Of a stretch of 64,000 nt of DNA, positions 16,137 through 25,274 are shown one piece after another. Under the pieces are notes generated by a model that saw nothing but the letters and a program-made list of their open reading frames with translations, did no database searches and was not told where the DNA came from. Position 1 is the first letter of the stretch. Every line of letters begins with the position of its first letter. The DNA is taken from positions 186,001 to 250,000 of the forward strand of contig NZ_PCOQ01000006.1 of NCBI RefSeq assembly GCF_002975275.1, read 5' to 3'. Made by a program: the position numbers and the translations under genes. This stretch comes from Achromobacter sp. MYb9. Its GTDB lineage: Bacteria > Pseudomonadota > Gammaproteobacteria > Burkholderiales > Burkholderiaceae_B.

Positions 16137-17107
16137 TCAGGCGTCACCGCCGCCGCCTTGACCAGCGCCTGGCTCTTGCGGATTTCCGCATTCAATGTCT
16201 GCGCCGCCTGCTCGGCGCTGCTTCCCTGCGCCACAAAGCCCTGCGGCGACAGCGTGTTCAGCACGGCGGAAGACGCCATGGTTCGCTGCGTGGCGGCTTG
16301 CAGCGTCCGCACAATATCGTCGGGCAGCTTGGCGGGCCCGATCAGCGAAATCCAGGCGTCGTAGGAATAGTCCTTCACCCCCGACTCGTCCAGCGTCGGC
16401 ACGTCGGACAGCGCCGCCACGCGCGTGGGCGTGCTGACGGCCAGGGCGCGCAGCTTGCCGGCCTGCACCTGGGCCAGCACCGACGGCACCGCCAGGAACG
16501 CCACCTGGATCTGGCCAGACATGACATCCGTGATCAACGCATTGCCGCCGCGGTACGGAATATGCATCATGCTCACGCCCGCCTTTGATTTCAGCAATTC
16601 ACCTGCCAGATGCAGCACGCTGCCATTGCCGGACGATCCATAGTTGATCTTGCCGGGTTGCGCGCGGGCGGCAGCCAACAGGTCGCCGATCGTGCGGTAC
16701 GGCGAGTTCTCGGCCACGACCACCACGAGGGGCGTCGTGCCGATGACCGAAATCGGCGTGATGTCCTTCACCGAGTCGTACGGCATGCTCTTGTACAGGC
16801 TGGGGTTGATGGCGTGGTTGGACGACACGATGGCCAGCGTGTAGCCATCCGGCTTGGCGGCCACCAATTGGCGCGTGCCAGGGATGCCCGCCGCGCCGGC
16901 CAGATTCTCGACGATCAGGGGCTGCGCCAGGGCCTTGCCCAGATTTTCCGCAACCACGCGGGCCACGACGTCCGCCGTGGAGCCCGGCGACGTCGGCACG
17001 ATCAGGCGGATGGGATGGTCGGGATAACCGGCGGCCTGCGCGGACACCGCGGGCAGCAAGGCGCTGAATGCAAGCGTACAGGACGCCAGGAATCTGGTGG
17101 GGGTCAT
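16133..17107 (-). CDS. Bug/TctC family tripartite tricarboxylate binding protein
   Basis: A 324-aa periplasmic binding protein of the Bug (TctC) family. Signal peptide MTPTRFLASCTLAFSALLPA with a likely cut after SAQAA; the mature start YPDHPIRLIVPTSPGSTADV and PDGYTLAIVSSNHA are family hallmarks. ATG 17107 is set by GGAGACAAC before it. No TctA or TctB membrane gene is near, as is common for Bug proteins in Alcaligenaceae. The overlap with the aconitase-like gene points to a carboxylate ligand acted on by that enzyme. Confidence 0.93.
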   Translation of the reverse strand: MTPTRFLASCTLAFSALLPAVSAQAAGYPDHPIRLIVPTSPGSTADVVARVVAENLGKALAQPLIVENLAGAAGIPGTRQLVAAKPDGYTLAIVSSNHAINPSLYKSMPYDSVKDITPISVIGTTPLVVVVAENSPYRTIGDLLAAARAQPGKINYGSSGNGSVLHLAGELLKSKAGVSMMHIPYRGGNALITDVMSGQIQVAFLAVPSVLAQVQAGKLRALAVSTPTRVAALSDVPTLDESGVKDYSYDAWISLIGPAKLPDDIVRTLQAATQRTMASSAVLNTLSPQGFVAQGSSAEQAAQTLNAEIRKSQALVKAAAVTPE

Positions 17108-17259
17108 GTTGTCTCCGTGTCGTGGCAGCGGGGTCTGTCTGCCCCGGCTTGGGCCGCGCCCCCCAGTCACTTCAAGGGCGCGCCCTGACTATAAGGAGCG
17201 CACGCCGATTGCCGAAGTGTCGTCTCGGCAGGCCAGCCATCGCAAACGGAGATGCCGGG

Positions 17260-18162
17260 TCAGCCTTGCTGCGCCAGGAACTTGACCAGCGTGGCGGCGG
17301 TGGCCGACAACTGGCTTTCGGCGGGAAATACGATGCATAGCTGCCGCCGCGCCCACTCGTCGGACAGGGGACGCACCACGACATCCAGCGATTGCAGATA
17401 GAGTTCGGCAACTTGCTGCGGCATGACCGCGATGCCCAGCCCCGCATGCGTCATGCGGCACAGCGCATCCAGACTGGCCACGCGGATCTTCACCGATAAC
17501 GTGGCGCCCAAGGCCTGGGCTTGCGCCGCCAGCAGTTGGGTCAGCGCACTGTTTTCGCGCAGCCCCACAAAGGTCTCGCCTGCAATGTCCTGCAGACTCA
17601 GTTGCCTGGCGGAGGCCTTGGGGTGATGGGCCGGCAGCATCACCGCCAGCCGGTCGCGCCGGTACGGCAATTGCTCCAGCCCTTCCGTGCCGGCGATGCG
17701 GTTGCAGATGCCAAAATCCGCGGCGCGCTCGCGCACCAGGCGCAGCACATCCGGGCTGTGCTGTTCTTCCAGGTCGATATCCACATCGGGAAACAGGCGC
17801 TGAAACGCCGCCACGTCTTCAGGCAGAAACTGCACGATGGCCGACAGATTGGCGACGACCCGCACATTCCCTTTTACGCCCGCATAGAAGCGCGACAGCT
17901 CCGCCCCCATGGATTCCACGGCGCCGATGATCTGCTGCGCGTGGCGCAGTACCGTCTGGCCGGCCGGGGTGGCGATCACGCCGCGCGTATGGCGTTTGAT
18001 CAGCGGCAGCCCGACCAACGATTCCAGATCCGCGATACGCCGGCTGACGGCTGATGGCGCAATAAACTCGCGTTCGGCCGCCCGCGCGATGCTGTTTTCC
18101 TGGCAGACGGCGACAAACAGGCGAAGCGAGGTCAGATCAACTTTGCGCAGAAGGTTTTCCAT
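17260..18162 (-). CDS. LysR family regulator
   Basis: A 300-aa LysR-type regulator. The winged helix-turn-helix is at residues 9-67 (LTSLRLFVAVCQENSIARAA, then PSAVSRRIADLE) followed by the substrate-binding fold. Start 18162 begins MENLLRKVDLTSLRLF. It lies just upstream of, and on the same strand as, the Bug protein and permuted aconitase, so it probably controls them in response to their carboxylate substrate. It is unusual in not being divergent from its likely target. Confidence 0.92.
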   Translation of the reverse strand: MENLLRKVDLTSLRLFVAVCQENSIARAAEREFIAPSAVSRRIADLESLVGLPLIKRHTRGVIATPAGQTVLRHAQQIIGAVESMGAELSRFYAGVKGNVRVVANLSAIVQFLPEDVAAFQRLFPDVDIDLEEQHSPDVLRLVRERAADFGICNRIAGTEGLEQLPYRRDRLAVMLPAHHPKASARQLSLQDIAGETFVGLRENSALTQLLAAQAQALGATLSVKIRVASLDALCRMTHAGLGIAVMPQQVAELYLQSLDVVVRPLSDEWARRQLCIVFPAESQLSATAATLVKFLAQQG

Positions 18163-18247
18163 GGCCGGGCAAACAAATACGCGGCGTGATCCGCATTGAC
18201 GGGGAATCGTACACCAGGCGATCCCCCGCCCGTCTGCCGCCTTTTCC

Positions 18248-21200
18248 CTATGCGGCCCGCGTTTCGCGTTCCGGGTGGCGATAACGCTCCAGCAGCTCTG
18301 CCTGGCGCGACTGCGCCTGATGCGCGTTGTTCTCCTTGACGTGGCCATACCCGCGGATGGCGTCCGGCAGGTTGGCCAGCGCTAGCGCGGCGTCGCGGTT
18401 GCCGGCATCCAGCGTGCGCGAAAACTCGTCGGCCAGCGCCAGGAAGTCGGCAGCCAGCTGGCGCTCCATGCGGCGCTCGGCGGTCTTGCCGAATACATCC
18501 AGCCAGGTCCCACGCACCCGTTTCATGGGGGCCAGCATGCGAAATGCCACGCCGACCCATGCGCCGAAAGCGCGCTTCTGCAGGCGGCCCTGCGCATCGC
18601 GCCGCGCGAACGCGGGCGGCGCCAGGTAGTAGCGAAGCCGGTAGTCGCGCCCGGGCTCGCCTTCAAACTGGGCCTGCAGCTTGGCCTTGAACGCCGGGTC
18701 CGTGTACAGGCGCGCCACCTCGTATTCATCCTTATAGGCCATCAATTTGGCCAGGCTGCGCGCCACCGCGCGCGTCACCTCATGGCGACGCCCCTCGGGC
18801 ATCGCCGATTCGCGCGCCCGCACGGCCTCGACGGCCGCGCGAAAACGCGCCGCGTAGGCCGCGTCCTGGTAGGCCCCGACATGCGCGGCCAGCCGCTCGA
18901 TCAACCCGTCCAGCGATTCGGGCAATGCAACGACTTGCCCGGCCGCCTGCGTGGCCTTGGACGGGCGCAACGCCGCCACACCGCGATGCGCGGCTTGCCG
19001 GCCCAGTTCAAAGGCGGCCAGATTCTTATCCACCGACACGCCATTGATCTCGATCGCGCGACGCAAGCTGTCGTAGCTTAAGGGCAGGCCGCCCTTTTGC
19101 CATGCGTAGCCAAGCAGCAGCGGATTGGCGTAGATCGTATCGCCCAGCAAGGCTTCGGCCAGCGGCCCTGCCTCGATGAAATCACAGTTGCCGCCCGTGC
19201 TTGCGGCAACGGCCGCCTCTGCCTGCGCGCCAGGAAAACGCCAGGCCGGCTGCGACAGGAATGCCGCGGTGGGCGCCGCCGCGCTGTTCACCACGGCGCG
19301 TCCATGGTCGGGGCGCAGCCGCGACAGCACCTCGGGCGACGCCGACACCAGCGCATCGCAACCAATGACCAGGTCGGCCTCGCCCAGCGCGACACGGGTG
19401 GCGTGCAGGTCTTCGGGCTTGTTGGCCAGTTGCACGTGGCTAAGCACCGCGCCGCCCTTTTGCGCCAGGCCCGCCATGTCCAGCACGGTGACGCCCTTGC
19501 CTTCAATGTGCGCGGCCGCTCCCAGCAGCGCGCCGATCGTCACCACGCCGGTTCCGCCTACGCCTGCGATCACCATGCGGTAGGCCGCGCCCGCGGCGAT
19601 GGCCGCGGGATCCGGCAATGGCGCCTCGGGCATCGGCGGCTGGGTCGCGCCTGCCAGGGCCGGCTTGCGCAGCACCGCCCCTTCGGCCGTGACGAAGCTG
19701 GGGCAGAACCCTTCCACGCACGAGAAGTCCTTGTTGCATGACGACTGGTTGATGCGGCGCTTGGTGCCCAGCGGCGTGTCCAGGGGTTCCACCGACAGGC
19801 AGTTGGACTTGACCGAGCAGTCACCGCAGCCTTCGCATACCGCGTCGTTGATGAAGGCCCGGCGCAGCGGATCCGGGTAATCGCCGCGCTTGCGGCGTCG
19901 CCGCTTCTCGGTGGCGCAAGTCTGGTCGTAGATCAGCACCGTCGTGCCTTCGATCTCGCGCAGCGCGCGCTGCACGTCGTCCAGCGACTTGCGATGATGC
20001 ACGTCGATGCCGCCCGGCAACGCCGCCGCGCCGGCATATTTTTCTGGCTCGTCCGTGACCACCACGGTTTTCACAACCCCCTCCGCCTGCATCTGCGCCG
20101 CAATCTGCGGCACCGTCAGCACGCCGTCCACCGGCTGGCCGCCCGTCATGGCGACGGCGTCGTTGTACAGGATCTTGTAGGTGATCGACGCGCGCGCCGC
20201 GACCGCGGCGCGAATTGCCAGCAGCCCCGAATGGAAATAGGTGCCGTCGCCCAGATTGGCGAAGATATGGCGTTCGCGGGTGAAATCCTTCTGCCCCAGC
20301 CACGCCACGCCTTCGCCGCCCATCTGGCTGAAGGTGTCGGTGTCGCGGTTCATCCACATTGCCATGTAATGGCAGCCGATGCCAGCCACCGCGCGCGACC
20401 CTTCTGGCACGCGGGTGGAGGTGTTGTGCGGGCAACCCGAGCAAAACCAGGGCTTGCGCTCTTCCACCAGCGTCGGGCGCGCGGCCTCGCGTTCCTTGGC
20501 ATCGATCACAGCCAGCCGCGCCGCGATGCGGGCGCGCAAGCCGGAAGACAGGTCGGCCTTGTCCAACCGCGCGGCAATGGCGCGGGCGATCAGCGCGGGC
20601 GACAGCTCGTAGCGCGCCGGCAGCAGCCAGCCGCCCCGCGGCGTGGACCATTCGCCGCCGCCATGCTCGCGCTCGTCGAACTTGCCATACACGCGCGGCC
20701 GCACGTCGTCGCGCCAGTTGTAGAGTTCTTCCTTCAGCGCGTATTCGAGGATCTGGCGCTTTTCCTCGACCACAAGAATTTCTTTCAGGCCCGTGGCGAA
20801 TTCGCGCGCGCCTTGCGCGTCCAGCGGCCAGATACAGCCCACCTTCATGACGCGGATACCGGCTTCGGCACAGGCCGCCTCGTCCAGCCCCAGGTCGTTC
20901 AGGGCCTGACGCACATCCAGATACGCCTTGCCCGCCGTCATGATGCCGAACGTCGCCCGGGGCGAATCCAGCACCACGCGGTTGAGCTTGTTCGCCCGCA
21001 CATACGCCAGCGCGGCATACCACTTGTGGTCCAACAAGCGGGCCTCTTGCGCCAGCGGCGAATCCGGCCAGCGAATGTTCAGACCGCCCTCCGGCAACGC
21101 CTCGTCCGGCAGCACGATGCGCACGCGCGCCGGATCCACATCCACCGATGCACTGGACTCGACGACGTCCGTCACGCACTTCATCGCCACCCACAACCCG

Positions 21201-21805
21201 GTGTAGCGGCTCATGGCCCAACCGTGCAGCCCGTAATCCAGGTATTCCTGGACATTGGACGGGTACAGCACCGGGATGCCACTGGCGATCAGCACATGTT
21301 CCGACTGATGCGCTACCGACGAGGACTTGGCGGCATGGTCATCGCCCGCCAACATCAGCACGCCGCCGTGCGCGGACGAGCCCGCCGAGTTGGCGTGCTT
21401 GAGCACATCCACCGAACGGTCCACGCCCGGCCCCTTGCCGTACCACATGCCAAACACGCCGTCGCGGGTCGCGCCCGGGAACAGGTTCAACTGCTGCGAG
21501 CCCCAGACGGCGGTCGCGGCCAGGTCTTCGTTCACACCGGGCTGGAACACGACGTCGTGCGACTTCAGGTGCTTCTTGGCCTTCCACAGCGCCTGGTCCA
21601 GGCCGCCCAACGGCGAGCCCCGATAGCCGGAGATGTAGCCGGCGGTGTTCAGGCCGGCCTGCTGGTCGCGCAGCTTCTGCAACAACGGCAAGCGCACAAG
21701 CGCCTGGGTGCCGCTGAGATAGATGCGGCCGGTGGTCCGGGTGTATTTGTCGTCGAGCGTCAGGCCATGGGTATCGGCCACGCCTGGGGGTAGTGGGGCG
21801 TTCAC
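18248..21805 (-). CDS. Indolepyruvate ferredoxin oxidoreductase, single-chain form
   Basis: An 1185-aa fusion of the alpha (IorA-like) and beta/gamma (IorB-like) parts of 2-oxoacid:ferredoxin oxidoreductases. Visible in order are the pyrimidine-domain GYRGSPLGGLD near residue 60, the TPP-site GDGTYFHSG, a ferredoxin-like cysteine group (CEGCGDCSVKSNC), and the gamma-type fold GVGGTGVVTIGALLGAAA, then a C-terminal domain usual in proteobacterial single-chain forms. It oxidatively decarboxylates aryl pyruvates (from Trp, Phe, Tyr) to aryl-acetyl-CoA, with ferredoxin as acceptor. It is divergently transcribed from a LysR gene across about 100 bases, the likely regulator. Confidence 0.93.
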   Translation of the reverse strand: MNAPLPPGVADTHGLTLDDKYTRTTGRIYLSGTQALVRLPLLQKLRDQQAGLNTAGYISGYRGSPLGGLDQALWKAKKHLKSHDVVFQPGVNEDLAATAVWGSQQLNLFPGATRDGVFGMWYGKGPGVDRSVDVLKHANSAGSSAHGGVLMLAGDDHAAKSSSVAHQSEHVLIASGIPVLYPSNVQEYLDYGLHGWAMSRYTGLWVAMKCVTDVVESSASVDVDPARVRIVLPDEALPEGGLNIRWPDSPLAQEARLLDHKWYAALAYVRANKLNRVVLDSPRATFGIMTAGKAYLDVRQALNDLGLDEAACAEAGIRVMKVGCIWPLDAQGAREFATGLKEILVVEEKRQILEYALKEELYNWRDDVRPRVYGKFDEREHGGGEWSTPRGGWLLPARYELSPALIARAIAARLDKADLSSGLRARIAARLAVIDAKEREAARPTLVEERKPWFCSGCPHNTSTRVPEGSRAVAGIGCHYMAMWMNRDTDTFSQMGGEGVAWLGQKDFTRERHIFANLGDGTYFHSGLLAIRAAVAARASITYKILYNDAVAMTGGQPVDGVLTVPQIAAQMQAEGVVKTVVVTDEPEKYAGAAALPGGIDVHHRKSLDDVQRALREIEGTTVLIYDQTCATEKRRRRKRGDYPDPLRRAFINDAVCEGCGDCSVKSNCLSVEPLDTPLGTKRRINQSSCNKDFSCVEGFCPSFVTAEGAVLRKPALAGATQPPMPEAPLPDPAAIAAGAAYRMVIAGVGGTGVVTIGALLGAAAHIEGKGVTVLDMAGLAQKGGAVLSHVQLANKPEDLHATRVALGEADLVIGCDALVSASPEVLSRLRPDHGRAVVNSAAAPTAAFLSQPAWRFPGAQAEAAVAASTGGNCDFIEAGPLAEALLGDTIYANPLLLGYAWQKGGLPLSYDSLRRAIEINGVSVDKNLAAFELGRQAAHRGVAALRPSKATQAAGQVVALPESLDGLIERLAAHVGAYQDAAYAARFRAAVEAVRARESAMPEGRRHEVTRAVARSLAKLMAYKDEYEVARLYTDPAFKAKLQAQFEGEPGRDYRLRYYLAPPAFARRDAQGRLQKRAFGAWVGVAFRMLAPMKRVRGTWLDVFGKTAERRMERQLAADFLALADEFSRTLDAGNRDAALALANLPDAIRGYGHVKENNAHQAQSRQAELLERYRHPERETRAA

Positions 21806-21907
21806 GCGCTTGTCTCCTGCATGCGGATTTGAGTGTTTTCCGCAGTGTAGGAACGCTGTTGGTTATCGTATATTCATAGTTTCAGCTAGCAGGTATTCGA
21901 AAAACAG

Positions 21908-22813
21908 ATGGCTAACGACGTCACCCTGCGCCAGCTGCGCTATTTCGCGGCGGCCGCCCGCACTGGCCGCTTTTCCATGGCGGCGGCCGACGAACATGTT
22001 TCGCAATCGGCCGTCACCAACGCCGTGCTGGCCCTGGAATCCCAATTGGGGGTGCGCCTGTTCGACCGCCATCCGCACGGCGTCACGCTGACCCCGGAAG
22101 GCCATAATTTTCATCGGCGGACGCAGGACATTCTGGATTCGCTGGACGACGCCATCCGCGAGCCCGGCTTTCAGCGCTATGCGCTGCGCGGCACGGTGCG
22201 CATCGCCGCGTCGTACACGGTGCTGGGGTATTTCCTGCCCGACCTGCTGGCGCGCTTCCGCCGGCGCTACCCGGAGGTGGTGCTGGACCTGGTGGACCTG
22301 GACCGCCCGGACATCGAAGCGGCGGTGGCCAGCGGCGACGTCGAGCTGGGCGTGGCGCTGCTGTCCAATGTAGAAAAGCGCGAGCGATTCGGCCATCAGG
22401 TCCTGGTGCGATCGCGGCGGCAACTGTGGACGGCGTCCGGCCATCCGCTGCTGTCCGCCTCGGCGCCGTCGTTGGCCGACATCGCGCGCTATCCCTACAT
22501 TCTGCTAGAGGTGGACGAAGGTGAACGGTCCACGCTGAACTACTGGCGCACGCATGGCCTGCGGCCCGATATCGCCCTGCGCACGCGGTCCATGGAAGCG
22601 CTGCGCGGGCTGGTCGCGCATGGCTTCGGCGTCACCATGCTGTCGGACATGGTCTATCGCCCCTGGTCGCTGGAAGGCCGCAAGATCGAGGCCTTGCCCA
22701 TCACCGACGCCGTGCCGCCCATGGAGGCCGGGCTGCTGTGGCATCCCCGCGCGGGGCTGGCCAAGCCGGCCGATGCCTTTCGACAGTTCATGATGGTGGC
22801 TTGCGGGGTGTAG
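21908..22813 (+). CDS. LysR family regulator, divergent from the indolepyruvate oxidoreductase
   Basis: A 301-aa LysR regulator with helix-turn-helix near residues 5-64 (LRQLRYFAAAARTGRFSMAA, QSAVTNAVLALESQLG) and a complete effector domain. The 102-base divergent gap to the oxidoreductase gene contains an AT-rich core (TATCGTATATTCATA near 21867-21881) that is a candidate LysR site. It probably regulates the oxidoreductase in response to an aromatic keto acid or amino acid. Confidence 0.92.
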   Translation: MANDVTLRQLRYFAAAARTGRFSMAAADEHVSQSAVTNAVLALESQLGVRLFDRHPHGVTLTPEGHNFHRRTQDILDSLDDAIREPGFQRYALRGTVRIAASYTVLGYFLPDLLARFRRRYPEVVLDLVDLDRPDIEAAVASGDVELGVALLSNVEKRERFGHQVLVRSRRQLWTASGHPLLSASAPSLADIARYPYILLEVDEGERSTLNYWRTHGLRPDIALRTRSMEALRGLVAHGFGVTMLSDMVYRPWSLEGRKIEALPITDAVPPMEAGLLWHPRAGLAKPADAFRQFMMVACGV

Positions 22814-22824
22814 GGGGCTACACC
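22807..22824. terminator. Inverted repeat formed by the ends of two convergent LysR genes
   Basis: GGTGTAG, GGGG, CTACACC is a perfect 7-bp stem that consists of the last Val codon and TAG stop of both converging genes. There are only four bases between the two stops. It could act as a weak bidirectional terminator; no T-run follows on either side, so this is uncertain. Confidence 0.35.
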
Positions 22825-23726
22825 AGCACGGCCCCCTTGCGGCGCGTGAACCGCGTCAGCGAATCAAGCGCCATCGCATGCATGGCCGCCACCGACGGCA
22901 GCAACGTTTCTTCCTTGCGCGTCAGCACGCCGACAATGCGCTCCACCGTCGGTTCAGACAGCGGCACGAAGGCCAGGCCCGAGCCGACCGCCGGCCGCGC
23001 CAGCACCGGCAGCACCGTAACGCCCAAGCCGCCGACCACGCTGGCCAGCAACGACGCGCGGTTGGACACCACCATGGCCGGATCGTCGATGACGTGCCCC
23101 AGTTGCCGGCTCTTCAAGCTGTCGAACGTGGCGTTTCCGATCAGGCGTTCGGCTTCCAGCGCCGACCACGGCACCGGGCCACGCCGGCGCGCCAGCGGAT
23201 GCCCCTTTCGGCACACCAGCCCGAACGCATCCCGCGCAACGGGCGTGAACGCCACCTCGGCCGTGCGCGGCACCTGGCCCGCCACGCCCACCTGCACTTC
23301 ACCGGTCAGCACCAGCCGGTGCACATCCTGCGACGATTCATCCAGGGCGCGGATGCGGATGTCCGGGTGGCTGCGGGCGTAGCGCTCCAGCAGCTTTGGC
23401 AGCCATTCGTCGGCCAGCGACGGCATCACCGCCAGCGACACGGGTCCGGTATGGCCCATGCCCAGCTGGCGCGCGGCATCCAGCACGCGGTCATGCGTGG
23501 CCAGCAGTTCACGCAGCAGCGGCGCCACTGCATGGCCCAACGGCGTCAGTTGCGCCCGCTTGCCCGCTTCGAACAGGGGCGCGCCCAGTTGCTGCTCCAG
23601 GTCCTGCATGGCGGCCGACACCGCGGCCTGCGAACGGTGCGTGCCCTCGGCCGCCAAGCGGAAGCTGCCGTGGTCGGCGGCCAGCAGGAACTGGCGCAGG
23701 TGCTGGATCTTCAAGGGGGATGGCAT
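22818..23726 (-). CDS. LysR family regulator, divergent from the AA_synth operon
   Basis: A 302-aa LysR protein. Helix-turn-helix near residues 6-65 (IQHLRQFLLAADHGSFRLAA, QAAVSAAMQDLEQQLG) followed by an effector domain of normal length. It is divergent from the AA_synth-hydrolase-Bug operon, and the gap between them holds a clear palindromic site (23761-23776). It is therefore the likely regulator of that operon and of itself. Confidence 0.92.
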   Translation of the reverse strand: MPSPLKIQHLRQFLLAADHGSFRLAAEGTHRSQAAVSAAMQDLEQQLGAPLFEAGKRAQLTPLGHAVAPLLRELLATHDRVLDAARQLGMGHTGPVSLAVMPSLADEWLPKLLERYARSHPDIRIRALDESSQDVHRLVLTGEVQVGVAGQVPRTAEVAFTPVARDAFGLVCRKGHPLARRRGPVPWSALEAERLIGNATFDSLKSRQLGHVIDDPAMVVSNRASLLASVVGGLGVTVLPVLARPAVGSGLAFVPLSEPTVERIVGVLTRKEETLLPSVAAMHAMALDSLTRFTRRKGAVLV

Positions 23727-23760
23727 GGCGTCGCAACAGACAAAATTCAGGTTTTCCGAA

Positions 23761-23776
23761 ATTAACTTACGTTAAT
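23761..23776. promoter_or_regulatory. Palindromic LysR-type operator
   Basis: ATTAAC, TTAC, GTTAAT forms a perfect 6-bp inverted repeat in the divergent gap, 35 bases from the LysR start and 74 from the AA_synth start. It has the AT-rich dyad shape of LysR recognition sites and stands out in GC-rich DNA. Confidence 0.65.
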
Positions 23777-23849
23777 TTGGATTGTCAAAATTCCAGGCCG
23801 CCCTCAACAATGCAGGCATCGTTCATCAAGCATGCATGGGAGCAGCGGA

Positions 23850-24443
23850 ATGGCTTTGCAAGTGCGAAAAATCGTCAGTTACGTCGAAAAGACCTGCATT
23901 GAAGGCGGCAAGGCGGCCGAGCGGCCGTTGATCATGATCGTGGCGGCCGCCGTGATCCGTAACCCGTGGGCGGGCCTGCCTTTCCAGGAAGACCTGCGCC
24001 CGCAGATCCTGGAAGCCGCGCCGCCGCTGGGCGAGTTGCTGGTGGAAGAGATCCTGCGCCAGGCGGGTTCCGCCGACCAGATCGAAGCCTACGGCAAGGC
24101 CGCCGTGGTGGGCACCGCCGGTGAAGTCGAACATGCGTCGGCGCTGATCCATACCCTGCGCTTCGGCAACGCCTACCGCAACGCCGTGGGCGGCACCAGC
24201 TACCTCAGTTTCACCAATACGCGCGGCGGTCCGGGCTGCGTGATCTCGGTGCCGCTGATGCACAAGCTGGACGAAGGCCTGCGGTCACACTACCTGACCG
24301 TGCAGACCAATATCAATGATGCCCCCGCGCCGGACGAGATCGTGATCGCGCTGGGCGCCGCCACCTCTGGCCGCCCCCATCACCGGATCGGCAACCGCTA
24401 TTCCGATCTGCAGGAATTGGCGCAAGAGGCGCAATCGAAATGA
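23850..24443 (+). CDS. AA_synth family protein (PF06684-like)
   Basis: A 197-aa protein that matches my recollection of the AA_synth family, named for amino acid synthesis but with no proven activity. Conserved-looking parts are PWAGLPFQEDLRP, KAAVVGTAGEVEHASALIH and SYLSFTNTRGGPGC. ATG 23850 (MALQVRKIV) is preferred because GGAG lies seven bases before; an ATG 18 bases upstream lacks this. It is cytoplasmic. It overlaps the hydrolase gene by ATGA, so both are coupled, and a Bug protein follows. The three-gene set suggests a small-molecule catabolic step, possibly on a lactone or amide. Confidence 0.85.
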   Translation: MALQVRKIVSYVEKTCIEGGKAAERPLIMIVAAAVIRNPWAGLPFQEDLRPQILEAAPPLGELLVEEILRQAGSADQIEAYGKAAVVGTAGEVEHASALIHTLRFGNAYRNAVGGTSYLSFTNTRGGPGCVISVPLMHKLDEGLRSHYLTVQTNINDAPAPDEIVIALGAATSGRPHHRIGNRYSDLQELAQEAQSK

Positions 24444-25225
24444 GCGCGCCCCGCCGTCGCTCCGGCCAGGGCGCGCCGCTGGTGCTGCTGCACGGCGTCG
24501 GGCTGGATCACACGCTATGGGACGATCTGGTTCCGCTGCTGGAACCAGATTTCGAGGTGCTGCGCTACGACCTGCTGGGCCATGGCGCGGCCCCGGGCCT
24601 CACGGGCGAAGCGCGCGTGCAGGACTTCATCGCGCAGCTTGACGCCGAGCTGGACCGGGCCGGCTGGCAGCGCGCCAGCGTGCTGGGCTATTCCATGGGC
24701 GGCTTGATCGCGGGGGCTTATGCCGCCGCCCGACCGCAGCGTGTCGAACGCCTGGTGTTGCTTAGCACGGTGTTCCAGCGCACGCCAGAAGAGGCCCGCG
24801 CCGTGACGGCCCGCCTGACCGCGGCCGCCACCCAGGATGTGGAGGCCGCTGCCGCGATATCGCTGCAACGCTGGTTCACGCCCGAATTCCTGGCCACACG
24901 CCCGCAGCGGGTGGCCGCCATCGGCCAGCGCCTGGTCCGCAACGACCGCGCCAGCTTCCTAGTGGCATACCGGCTGTTCGCGCAGGGCGATCCGATACTG
25001 GGGCAGGCAGCGCCGGATATCGCCTGCCCGACCCTTGCGATGACAGGCGAACAGGATGTTGGGTCCACTGCCCGCATGACCCGGGGCCTGGCGCGCGCGC
25101 TGCCCGACGGCCGAGCCCGGGTCGTGGAAGGCCAACGGCATATGCTGCCGGTGGAAGCTCCCGCCGTGGTGGCATCGGCCCTGCAAGCATTTCTACTGCC
25201 GAAAACCGCCGAATCGCCCGCCTGA
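24440..25225 (+). CDS. Alpha/beta hydrolase, enol-lactonase-like
   Basis: A 261-aa alpha/beta hydrolase with the oxyanion motif LHGVGLDHTLW, nucleophile elbow GYSMGG (near residue 82), acid residue in GEQDVGS and the catalytic His in EGQRHMLPVEAP. The general layout is that of 3-oxoadipate enol-lactonases (PcaD-like), but substrate cannot be assigned. It overlaps the AA_synth gene and is followed by a Bug protein, so it acts on the compound captured by that protein or on the AA_synth product. Confidence 0.88.
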   Translation: MSAPRRRSGQGAPLVLLHGVGLDHTLWDDLVPLLEPDFEVLRYDLLGHGAAPGLTGEARVQDFIAQLDAELDRAGWQRASVLGYSMGGLIAGAYAAARPQRVERLVLLSTVFQRTPEEARAVTARLTAAATQDVEAAAAISLQRWFTPEFLATRPQRVAAIGQRLVRNDRASFLVAYRLFAQGDPILGQAAPDIACPTLAMTGEQDVGSTARMTRGLARALPDGRARVVEGQRHMLPVEAPAVVASALQAFLLPKTAESPA

Positions 25226-25274
25226 CAGAGGCGATCGGCCATCGCCCCGAAGGGGCGGAGATGGAGACAACCCC

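Noticed and set aside
19994-21793. 600-codon plus-strand frame opposite the indolepyruvate oxidoreductase
   Set aside because: Composition typical of antisense shadow; opposite strand is well supported.
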